From: Siphlonurus alternatus
Lineage: Eukaryota > Arthropoda > Insecta > Ephemeroptera > Siphlonuridae
DNA length: 64,000 bases
Reading direction: 5' to 3'
NCBI GenBank assembly: GCA_949825025.1
Contig: OX463780.1
Coordinates: 43,752,979-43,816,978 of the forward strand
In this document: positions 52,946-64,000 of the stretch, in pieces
Layout: every line of letters begins with the position of its first letter
Numbering within the stretch: position 1 is the first letter of the stretch
Translations under genes and position numbers: made by a program
The notes under the pieces: generated by a model
What the model was told of the DNA's origin: nothing
Seen by the model: the letters and a program-made list of their open reading frames with translations, nothing else
Database searches by the model: none

Positions 52946-55900
52946 ATGTTGAAGTTTATTCGTGGTAAAGGGCAGCAGCCCTCAACAGAACGACAGCGGC
53001 AGCAGCGTGATCTTCTTGCTTTTAGAAAGGTCAGTGACCTCACTTGACCTTATGCATACATCAAGCACCCTTTAAATAAAGATAAACACAACCCAATCTT
53101 ATCATTTACCTTTAGGTAGTGGTAAAAGTAAGGTTATTCTTTGTGGATGCTCTGCAAAAAAATTATTTTTTGCAGGGTTCGTATTTTGTACGTACTTTTG
53201 TTCTCATTTTCATGTGTTTATTGTGCTCTTACAATTATTACTTATAACAACACTCATTTAAATAAGAATAAAATTTTATTACTGTGTTTTACATTGTGTG
53301 TCATTAATTAATCAAGTAATAATATGAGACATTTAACTGTCATATCATATGTGAGTATGTATTCTATTTGTGAATATTTTTTATTAATGTTTTAACACAA
53401 CGTACAATTTAGTTGTGCTGAAATTTGAAATAAAGTATGATAAAAATAGCAATCTAATTCTTAATGTTCCATGATTTCAGGCTCATTCTCTATGTTGGTA
53501 TGGTTTTCGTTCACAGACTGTGCAGCATGGCTTCCCCAGTAAGCCAACAGCGCTGGCCTGGGATCCAGAGTTACGATTGTTGGCTATTGGCACAGCTAGT
53601 GGCGCCCTCAAAGTGTATCCTTATCTGTAATATTAATAATTACATTGCAATGTTGTAATCAACATTGTTTATCAGTTTGTGGTTGCAGAGCTTCAGTGAT
53701 CATAATGACAATAAAAATTTATTATACTACATAATTATACATATATATATATTTTTTTTTTTAATTAGAGCAATAAATTTTGGAAATATTTTCTGGTTAT
53801 TCTTTCCAATGCAGCTCTACAGTTGGTTTAAAACATCTTATAAGCCGTCATTAGTTAGAAGTTAGTAACTTGTCTGTAAAACATATTGAAGAGTAATTCA
53901 GTAATGTTTGAATACTTGAGGTGCACTTCACATCAAATTTTTAATAATATTTTTTTATCTAGGTGCTCTATGTATTTTTTATTTTCGTAAAAATTGTGGT
54001 AAATTTATTAATCAAATTTTGATAAACAGCAATATTGTCACGTTTTCCTTAGCCATTGTCAGACTGGGCAAGCCGGGTGTTGAGTTCTATGGTCAGCATG
54101 AGGCAGCTGAGGCGGCGGGCGTCTCTAGGATTGTCTTCTTACCGGGGCAGGTGAGATAAAATGGCTAAGAAGCTAAGGAGCTTGCTGTCAATTTCTTATG
54201 CATCAGTTAGTTGCCTGCAAGCGAGATAAAAACTTATCATCTTTCAAATTTTCATCATTTTTTTTTAACCTACAGTTCAAAATAATTGTGGTGAAAGTGT
54301 GTTCTAATATGGGGGAAGTAAGAAAACTTTTCATACTGTAGTTTGCTGTAGAAATTTTAATTGGGCAAAGGAATTTTCATCATTTCCTCGTCCTCCATTA
54401 CCCCTGCTGCTACAAATATAGGCTAATTGCTGTGCATTGTCTGCATAAAAAATCTTTACTTCACTGAAAAACATTAGGGGGTCAATTTCCAAACCTTGTA
54501 AGCTTAGTTTACAATGACTTGCTGCATGCCAGTTTGTTGACGGATGGTATGTGATGTCAGGGTCGTCTGGTCACAATGCTGGAGGACAACTCGTTGGTGC
54601 TGTGGGAGATCACCGAGGAGAAGCCTGGCCACCTTCACCAGGCCAAGGCGCTTGCACTTGAGGGAAAGTGAGTCAAACCTTTATCCATAATTTGTGTACC
54701 AGTCCCAGAGTTCATAGGATGTTTTACTTTTATACTTTACTTTTAAAATCTACAGCCTGAAATAAATGATAATAATAATAAAAAAAATGAGTGAACAAAA
54801 AGAGTGAAACAGAATATTTGCTGCTATGGTATTGTTCGTATCTCTGACTAGCCTTTTAAATTAAAATTTTAAATTTATTTCCTTCTGATAACTCTGAATA
54901 ACTAAGAACATTAATTAGTCTAGATAAACTGATTATGTTTGCTTACTGTCCAGACTGAAGCGCATCTCTGCGGTGTGCCTTGAGTCGAGTGGGCGTCGTC
55001 TGCTGCTGGGAACTGAGGGGGGCAATGTTTACCTGCTGGACACCCTGAGCTTCCAGATGGAAGAGAACATAATCTACCAGGACGTTGTCATGCAGAAGTG
55101 AGTCCGTCTCTAATACAGTTACTGACATCTACTAGTTGTCAAGATCTTTAAATAAAGAATTCTCTATGTGATGTTACTGTAGGCATTATTACTGTATTCC
55201 TTCTTCACGTTTTCAATTTAACATTAAGAATTACATAATTGTATTACTTTCCAAACAATATGTTTTTTTTTTTTTTTTTTTTTTATAAAAAAGTAAGCAA
55301 AAACCCAAAGTTGGCTTGGAAGTCCCTTGTGTTACTTGAGCTCTGTTCTTGCACACAGTGTACCTGAAGACTACAAGATCAACCCTGGTGCAGTGGAGGC
55401 TCTGCAGGAGATGCCTGGCCACCCTCACAAGCTTCTGATTGGCTACAACAGAGGCCTGCTGGTGCTGTGGGACCGTGAAGGCTTGCGAGCTGAGCAGACG
55501 TTCGTGAGTTCCCAGCAACTAGAGGGCGTCAGCTGGCATGCCTCAGGCACCAAATTCCGCTCTGCCCATAACGACGGCAGTCTCGTCACTTGGGATGCCC
55601 AGGCTGGAGGAAGAACCCCTCTCGAAGAACCAACTACCGTGTACGGACCCTTTCCATGCAGGGCGATCTCCAAGGTGCTTTGGCACCAGGCCAAGGGGTG
55701 AGTTTACTACCAGCTATCTCAAATCTAACAATGTTATGTAGGAATAGCTACAGTCAAAGAATGTTAATGAAAACAATAACTTGAAATTGCACTGTTGTAT
55801 TAAAGAAAACTTTGATCAAAAAGGCTGTATAAATTATTGCAAGTGAGGATTTGTTTCTTATCTATTTGTAAATATATTTAGAGCACTGAACCTTCTATGT

Positions 55901-58900
55901 ATCATACTAATATTTGGAACTTCATTTGAGAAACAACCCTTTCCCTAACCACAGGACCATTTACAGTTCTTAATATTTTGTTTGACAGTAAACACTTTCA
56001 TGGTATTAACACAATTAAATTTTGGGGGAAATAAATAAACTTTTCCGTGCTCTAACAACTGCTGTGTGCTGCAGGGAGGAGCTGCAGGTGTTTGGAGGTG
56101 GCATGCCCCGAGCCAGCCACTCTGACCGTCACACGGTGACTGTGATGCGAGGGGATCGCCACATTGTGTTTGACTTCACCTCACGAGTTATTGACTTCCT
56201 CACCATCATGCCTGCTGATGAGTCACTTGCAGGTACGCACATTTTTTAAATTAATTATTATTATTTTTTATGAGAATGTTGAATGTTGCATTCTTGTTTT
56301 TACTTGTACTGTATGTAGACTTGAAACGTTTCCATATGCTTTTTAAAAGCGTTTTAAAATTTTGTTTACAGATTTTATACTTTTTGTACTTTATTTACTT
56401 CTTTTATTTTCTGTATATATATATTTTTAAATTCCTCCCTCTTTTTTTCTTGTTTCTTTTCTTACTTTAATTTATTTAAAATTTTTTAAGCTGTTTTTTT
56501 TTTTTTTTTTTTTTTGAATTACAGTAAATTACATTCTCTGCTTTCCCTTTCTTTGTTTTAGAAGTAAAAGTTCTTACTAAGGTTTCACTCTCACAAAAAA
56601 GCATACTTTACTCATGGTGGCTTCTTGTTGTTCAGACGCAGGTCCAGAGGCCCTGATTGTTCTGGCAGAGGAGGAGATTGTGGCGTTGGACCTGTATGAC
56701 TCCGGCTGGCGTATGTTGCCGCTTCCCTACCTTGTGTCCCTGCACGCCTCGGCCGTCACCTGCCTGCAACTTGTCAGTCCCGTGCCCCAGGCACTATGGG
56801 AACACCTCAAGCAGGCCGGCAAGGCACAGGACGGAGCAACATACTCGGACAGGGTCAGTTAGCGAGTCTTCAGAATTATAGTGTCTGGAAAATACAAATT
56901 TTGCTTATGATAAAAATTCATCTCCTCTTGTAAGTATATTGGTAGAGGAAACAAATTTTTACTGTAAACAAAATTAAATTGTTTCAAATAATGCTAACTT
57001 TAGCTATAAAATTTATTTAATATTATTGCAGTATAATAATAATAATAATAACCCTCTTTTTAAAAAAACAGTATAATAATATTTTTCCGTAAGATGAAAA
57101 AAGAAGCAAAAAACAAAAAAAAAAAAAAAAAAAAAAAGACTGCAGGTAGCTTTTTTTTTTAAAAAAAAAAAGTATTTATTTGACAAGTGAAAATAAATGC
57201 AAAATTAAATTTAATCATATAAAGGGATCAATGTCCTGTCCAGTTCTTGTCATAGTACTGACGACTGTTGGTGTTTTAGAGCTGGCCAGTGGATGGCGGG
57301 GACTTGGAGCTTGATGAGAGGGCAGACGCCGAGGGTCGTGAACTGCTGCTGACAGGACACGAAGATGGCTCGGTGAGGTTCTGGGAGGCAGGGGGTGTGG
57401 CTCTCACCCCCCTCTTCAAGTTCTGTTCCGAGCCAATCTTCTCGACTGGTGAGGAACCAGAAGACCCAGCAGAGGATGCTGCAGATGATGAGGATTGGCC
57501 CCCATTCAGAAAGGTGAGAAGAGTTGGAAAATATCATCAAGAGATACACAGGGGGCATTCACAAAGCACTTTAACCCCAACTTTAGCCCCAAGTTTTATC
57601 CCTGTTACTAAACATGGTGCTAAACCAGGGGCTAACCATGTTCAGCTCCTAGTTTAGCACCATGTTTAGTACCAGGGATAAAACTTGGGGTTAAAGTGCT
57701 TTGTGAATGCCCCCCACAATGTTTAAAAGTGCTTGTTCAGTTTTCAGTTATTCTGTTGGACATATTATATTATCAACTTTGTAAAGAATGACATGTTTTG
57801 CCGTATATAAAAAAGTAACACACTGAAAATATAACTGGTTAAAAAGTTTTTCTTTATTATCCGTAGCATTTTGAATTTAAATTTATAAATTATATTCCAA
57901 ATGAAAAAAACTAAATATTTTCAATTGAAGATAAAAATACAGTAAATCAAATTGCATGTGTTAAAAGTACAGTGCTATGTAGTTAGCAAATATGCTTACA
58001 ACATACCTCTGCTAGTTAAGTATTTTTTCCCCTTTAGTTACAAAAATGAGCTTATTTTTGCCGGGGTATATGTTAGAGTAGGGAGATAATTGGTTTAAAA
58101 TTAGTGAAGACTTACTAAGCAGCTTTTGTTTCATTTTTTCCCCCTGTACAGTATGCATTCTTAGTAATTGCAAAAAAGAAACACTAAATATACTCAGTAT
58201 ATTGTATAGTCTTTTTTATTATGAAGAAATTGAAGGAGGCATTTGCTCATTAGTCAACATTTCAATAATTGATATGTTTGTGTAGTTTTGTATGTGACTC
58301 AACACTCAACTAATGAAATGAAATTTTGCGTTATCAAAATTATATTGTTTACTTTTTGAAATAATGTTGCATGGATGTCTTTATTTTAATTGCAAGGAAT
58401 ATTGATTTTGTACACATCAGCAAGAACTAACGTGATGTATTTACAGGTTGGCTGCTTTGACCCGTACTCTGATGACCCTCGACTGGCAGTCAAGAAGGTG
58501 GCACTTTGTCCGTTCTCGGGTACGCTGGTAGTGGCTGGCACTGCAGGGCATCTCATCGTGGCCAAGTTGAACTCTCAGAGTAATGCAAGCAAGCCTGTTG
58601 ACGTAAAGGTAAACATTGCAAGCCACTACAATTATAGAGTTGAGAATAGTTGTCAAATTACTCTTGGAATTCATTAATTTTTCAATTCTATCACCTTTTA
58701 TTAAAACAACAATTTGGCGAACCCCCCACCCTCCCCCTTGCTTTAAACTTTATAAGTATTGTGTATGAAACATAAATAACAAAGCAAGCATTTAAATACG
58801 TAATTATTTTTTTATTATTTATAAAAAATCGTCTATGCAACAATAATTTGTATTATTATGGGTCTTTTTCTACATTTTTCTTTAATTAAATTAAAATTAA

Positions 58901-59377
58901 TTAAGTCCAACTATAAGTTACAATACGAGCCATTACCTAATTATTTTCTTTTTCCCTTACTTCAGTTGTGCACTCTAAACATTGTGAGTGATCGCGACGG
59001 GTTTGTGTGGAAAGGCCACGACCAGTTGAAGCCTCGTGCCGAAGGTCGTGCTGGACACCAGCAGGGGGCGTGGGTGGAGGCCGTGGTACAGCTGCACCCT
59101 CCTGCCTCCGTCACCGCCCTGGCCTTGCACTCAACCTGGGGTGTGTTGGCGGCAGGCACAGCACACGGTCTCGCAGTTTATGACATCACCAGGCACAAGG
59201 CTGTGGCAACTCGCTGTACCCTAAACCCCAATGGTATGTTGACAAGAGAATAGGATTATAATAAAAAAATATATAAAACTATGAGTGATGCAGTATCAAG
59301 TCTTGTATACAGTACTTTAGTAGGATTTGTTGGTGCATAATAGTGACTTTTTAAGTAAAATTCCTCAATACAGCATA

Positions 59378-59412
<35 letters not shown>

Positions 59413-62400
59413 AAATCAGTTGACAATAAACCATTAAAAGTTTGTTTTCTTGAAGTACTATTTTGTCCTGCAGACTTGTCCGGGGCTGGTGACACTCCAA
59501 TATCTCGCCGGAAGAGCTTCAAGAAAAGTTTACGTGAATCCTTCCGTCGCCTTCGTAAGGGCAGATCTCAGCGTAATACCAACAAGGCAGGGGCTTCCCC
59601 AAATACCCCTGGAGCTGGGGATAAGAAGGCTGAGAGGTGATAATTTTTTTTTTTAGAGCAATGTAAACTTTATTTTCTTTGCTAGTTTAATATTATTTTA
59701 TTACAATGATCTTGGATTAAATATAAAGAAGTGTAAAATTTAAGTTAAGTTACATTGTTTATAATTTATAGCATTACATCATGACGTTATGTTAAAGTGG
59801 TGGCAGCTCAGCAGCAGGGGTGGTCTCCCCAGGGGCCTCGGTTGCACTTTCTCGTCCAGTGGAGAGGCAAGTAGAGGCGCGGCCCACAGAAGACACTCTC
59901 GGCAGCATGGTGCGCTGTCTCGCCCTTGAGAACACCTTCCTCATCAATCGTGAGTCACAAATACTAACCATAGAAACTAATAATTTTTCCGTATTTCTTA
60001 TCTTCTTGTCCTTTATCATCTAAAAAGTATTAACTGGCTTTTTGTGAACAAAATAAATTGCCTTGCCTGCCTCACTGTCGTGACGAGTCCTCTTTGTGTT
60101 CAGAGCAAGTGACGACGCCCACTCTTTGGGCCGGCACCAACAGTGGCAACGTTCTGGTGTTCACCGTCACCATCCCGAGTGGCAGCAAGCGAGCAGAGGA
60201 GGACGTCTCCTGTCAGCTTGGTGAGTACTATGGTCTCCATGAAGGACAGTACAGGTTAGGTTGAGAGATCTCAAACACTCAAGATCTTGAAAATGGCCCT
60301 CTTAAAATGTTGTAGTTGATCTGCCATCAATTTTGTTAATATAAACAAAAAAGTTGGAGTTTGAACACAGTGCCTTATAGACAGAAATCAGAAAGAGAGC
60401 TCTTGTGGAAAAATAGCACTTCGAATTTCCTCAAGCCATTTTAAGCATTTGAATTTGTTTTTTTTTTTTGCTTTTTTTCAAACTTTTGAAATTTATTTTA
60501 ATCACATTCCTAAGTATTCTAAGCCCCCAGTAGCATTGTGTGTTATTGATCCTCGAGCGATGTAAAAAAGATTTAAATTAAGATCTATTAATACTTAAAA
60601 TTAATCCTTTGTCTGCAAGTTTAATGTTGCTGTGCACTTGTATATTATCAGAACATGAAGTACACTTTACTTGAAAAGGAACACATCAAAGCCTGCTTCT
60701 GCTTAAATTAAATTTCATACCATAACTTTCGATTTCATCTTGTTATGTCAACTTTTATGTTATCTTCTGTTTGTTTGTTTCAACCTATTGGTGTTTGGTT
60801 ATTATTGCACTTATTTGACTTCTTGTGTGATCAAGCAAACATAAAAATGCTGACCCTTTATTGTATTTATTTGAAATACTATTACAGTATATATAGAAAT
60901 ATTAGAAATGTAGTGTAATTATAGCATTTATTTGTAAACATCAGAGAAAGTTGCTAAAAAATAATATGGAAGATGTTTTGTTCATGAGACCAATCCTTAA
61001 TGGATTTTTTTACTCTTGTGTACTAAATTCTTGTTTTCTCAAGGTTAGACTTTTTTTTTTACCATGGTGCACTCCTTTTTTCCTCCCCTGGCTTCCCCCC
61101 ACCCCCTCCCCTTTCTTTAAAACAACCTGTTATCTTGATGACTTATAGGAATTTGTTGAAAACACTGCTGTAAATGATATAAGGAATAATCTTTCTTTTT
61201 AGCAAAAACTTACTTCCTGATCTAGACAACAATACTTCAAGGACTCTATTGCTACTAACACAATTGTTGTTGCTGCAGGCAAGGAGATTCAGCTGAAGCA
61301 CCGGGCACCAGTGGTGCACGTGGTGGTGCTAGACGGACTGGGGGCGCCACTGCCGCTGCCAGGAGAGGTGGAGGCTGGTGCAGCCCCAGCTCCAGACCTG
61401 GGTGGGCCCCATCGCGTGGTCATCTGCTCAGAGGAGCAGTTTAAGGTGAACAACGTTGCTGCATGGAGGAAATTAGAATTTTTACCCAGAAGCCATCATG
61501 TTAAAAAAATCTTACTACAGTACTTGCTAATTTAATTACTTATTTTCTTAGGTACTTTACTTAAGAAAAAATAACTTCTACACCAAATTAAGGACCTAAT
61601 TATTTTGAATGTAGAAAATTTTCTGCTCTAAAGCCTTTTTTTCAGGAAAATAAGAGCCATATCGTGTAGTTTAGATACTGATAGAATGAATAGAACACTA
61701 ATAAATCTGCTGACTGGAAGCCTCCATATTATATTGCTTCAATATTGTTTCATGCTATGTTTCAGACGTTTACCCTGCCCACACTGAAGCCGTTCTGTAA
61801 ACACAAGCTGACGGCCCACGAGGGTTCCATGCTGCGTCGTGCAACCCCCGTACGTCTCACTGCAGCCGGCACGAAGCCTGAGGAGGCGCAGTATGCCCTG
61901 CTGGGGCTCACCAACCTTGGCGAGGTGTTGTCCCTGACCCTGCCAGAGCTGAGGCGCCTCATCACTGCACCTTGCATACGCAGGGAGGACATCAAGTAAG
62001 TCAGATGGTGCAGAACGCTATTTCCAACTGTCTAATTACAATTAATTTGAAGTATTTGCTTTGAAAATGTATCTTCTACTTTTTTATTTAATATTTGACA
62101 AGTCTCAATTTGAAACACCTGCCTGCTGTGTGATTTAGTGGAATCTCGTCCCTGGGCTTCTCTCGTCGTGGCGAAGCCATGTTCCTGCTGTCGTCAAGTG
62201 AGCTCCAACGTGTCAGCGTTGGCACTCGTAGAGTGACACAGCCCCACTGCTGGCTGCAGAATACATACACGCCCACCCTTCCTGATGATGCTGACGTTGA
62301 TGAAGAAGAGGTGCCCAGGGTCAATGGAGATGGAGGCTCAGATTCTGGTAGCAAGAAAGGTACATCGCACAGGTGACCGCTCATGCGTGTCGTGTGGTTC

Positions 62401-63077
62401 AAGTACGTCATTGCATGTTGCATATGTTCAATGTTTCAAATTTATTAATACCCCTGCTAGTAGATGGAATTACAAAGTTTGTACATAAAGATTAAACCAA
62501 GACCTGTTGTTAAATATTTTAGCTGCTCTCTGGACTTTAAAACCCTCATTCACTATACTTTATTATCTCTATCTACAATAACCTCCCAGATATTGAAACA
62601 TATCTTGATGATCATTGACTTTAAACTTTGTAGAGAGATTTAAATATAAGCTACATATACTGAGCATTAAACTCATGAATCTAACTTTGAATATTGAAAT
62701 TTGAATCCAAGGGTAGCAAATATTGCACTCCTAGCTACCATAAAGAATTTTCTTACATTTAAACAACTACTTGTTGCTTCAAGACTTTTACATAGGGTGA
62801 TCATTTTTGTTTTTTCTTTGGTCAAATTTTCAATGTTTCTATTATTGCATTGTGAAATTTGAAATTTGTATTATAGTTAGGTTATACTGATGAAGTATTC
62901 TAAAGAAAATTTAGAATACCTGATCGTTGTTTGTTGTTTAAGTTTATGGTAATATTTTAAGGAAACCTGCATGGAGTGATTTATTGATAATGTTTTTATT
63001 ATATTATTGTAAGTGTTTTTGAAGTAAATGTTCAAATTTTTATTCAACACACAGTCAATAAACAACAAGCAGAACAC

Positions 63078-63119
<42 letters not shown>

Positions 63120-63710
63120 AACCATAAACCTCTAAAAATCCGTAAAGAAAAAAGTGTCCATCAACTGGAAGTACTACTTCCAAAGTTCAAAACTTCTCCA
63201 AAATTTAGATTTTAAGACTATAGATGGAAATTGACTTACAGTATAAATTTAAATATTTCCAGTAAGTGCCAGGGTGATAACAGTATTTAAACTTTGAACT
63301 ATTTTTCTTCTGAATATGAAATATTTTAAATACAATAGTCTTGACACTTGCTGAGACTTTTAAAGAAGTCCAATTACATCCATATAATCTTGAAAAAAAT
63401 CTAAATTTATAGGAATACTGTACTTGAATTTTTTACTAGTTTTTAAATTTACAGCAAAACTAAAACAATACAAAAAATAACATACATTACAGAAATTTCT
63501 AAGACATGGTAATACTGTTAGCACAATAGATAATCATTATTGCCATGTTTAGAACTCGTTCACAGTTTTGTACGCCATGTTGTCACTTTTCGTGTTTTCA
63601 GGTGAGGGGGAGGGAGACGTGAGCCTGAGTGCCTCGGCAGCGGCGGCGGAGGAGCAGCTGGAGCTGAGTGTGGGCGAGATCACCCTGGACTCGGTCAAGG
63701 ACCATATCAG
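52946..63710 (+). CDS. l(2)gl: lethal(2) giant larvae (LLGL), 18 coding exons, partial, 3' end outside window
   Basis: This WD40-repeat polarity protein acts at the basolateral cortex, opposing aPKC/Par and contacting myosin II and syntaxins. Exons: 52946-53029, 53517-53614, 54063-54150, 54561-54667, 54954-55097, 55359-55697, 56075-56232, 56636-56853, 57280-57513, 58447-58608, 58966-59233, 59474-59636, 59807-59949, 60104-60220, 61279-61445, 61766-61995, 62139-62359 and 63602-63710. They give 1016 codons plus 2 nt, still open. The start MLKFIRGKG is the conserved N-terminus. Diagnostic blocks are [42 protein letters not shown] and [10 protein letters not shown]. The aPKC-phosphorylated [19 protein letters not shown] has Ser 648, 652 and 656. 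[14 protein letters not shown] is read as [14 protein letters not shown] here. [15 protein letters not shown] and the C-terminal [13 protein letters not shown] follow. The exon 2 donor (GTATCC) is weak but is required for phase. A 5' UTR intron precedes the ATG exon (acceptor at 52938). Confidence 0.96.
57551..57715. mobile_element. 165 bp MITE with GGGGGCATTCACAAAGC ends in lgl intron
   Basis: GGGGGCATTCACAAAGCACT at 57551 is mirrored exactly at 57715. Arms of about 70-80 bp pair through TTTAACCCCAA, TTTTATCCCTG and TAAACATGGTGCTAAAC. It starts 37 bp after the splice donor of the 57280-57513 exon. Confidence 0.85.
62360..63601. other. long lgl intron with poly-A tract
   Basis: No exon seen. 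A run of 36 or so A residues lies at about 63080-63116, preceded by CAATAAACAACAAGC and so resembling the tail of a retrotransposed copy, but I cannot recognise an upstream body or a target duplication. Confidence 0.5.
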
Positions 63711-64000
63711 GTGAGTTACCTGGTCTCTTGGTTACCTGTTGTCAGCGTCACACTTTTTCAACGTCATGTCAACATTATTGTTTGCAAGTCTCCCATTTAA
63801 TTTTTTATATTCACTATCCAAAACATATGGAAAATTCCCTATTGCAATAAATTTCTAATTTAAATTTCTTATATTATACAGTATTAAGCATATATTAATT
63901 TTACAATAATAGAATTCCCATAATATTACTGTACTTTGATAGGTTTGTAGCATTTGTTCTTAGCTTTGTTTTGACTGATATTATTTAAGTCAATGCCGGA

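Noticed and set aside
54943..55694. Minus-strand frames across lgl exons
   Set aside because: Shadows of the lgl coding strand.

Overview
The window is nuclear DNA from an invertebrate animal. It is AT-rich (GC-rich stretches coincide mostly with exons), its genes are split into many short exons with canonical GT/AG introns, and it carries many foldback elements. The gene set (eRF3 with a PAM2 motif, ZNF598, CK1 delta/epsilon, L-xylulose reductase and lethal giant larvae with conserved aPKC sites) is that of a bilaterian. The protein flavour suggests an arthropod, possibly a crustacean, but the species cannot be fixed from sequence alone. Exon coordinates below were assembled by eye from splice sites and reading phase. 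All five complete models sum to a multiple of three.

Layout from left to right: (1) 121-4898, minus: N-terminal two-thirds of eRF3/GSPT1, the translation-termination GTPase; its 3' end lies off the left edge. (2) 5.1-10.9 kb: gene-poor and packed with inverted-repeat elements, including a 1.5 kb TTAA-flanked element whose interior looks like captured gene sequence. (3) 10901-18347, minus: complete 10-coding-exon ZNF598, the ribosome-collision E3 ligase, with possible upstream exons to 20748. (4) 21992-28389, plus: complete CK1 delta/epsilon kinase, head-to-head with ZNF598. (5) 32077-35068, minus: complete L-xylulose reductase (DCXR), preceded by an unexplained in-frame GC-rich ORF. (6) 37758-41133 plus and 44364-49479 minus: two convergent genes for secreted, probably membrane-anchored proteins with two thrombospondin type-1 repeats each. 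They have the same exon phases and nearly equal repeat-exon sizes, so they are diverged paralogues. I recognise no named family for them, and they are the most interesting new item here. (7) 52946-63710, plus: 18 coding exons of lethal(2) giant larvae, running off the right edge.

The conserved genes are housekeeping or polarity and signalling genes and do not form a pathway, although eRF3 and ZNF598 both act on the ribosome. Much of the remaining structure is non-autonomous DNA transposons: several TTAA-flanked foldback families, a family with ends like AATGGAGTAT or AATGGACAA, two copies with CAGGCGCGGATCC-like ends, and AT-rich microsatellites. A perfect TGACGTCA palindrome sits in the arms of several of the foldback elements, including ones from different families.
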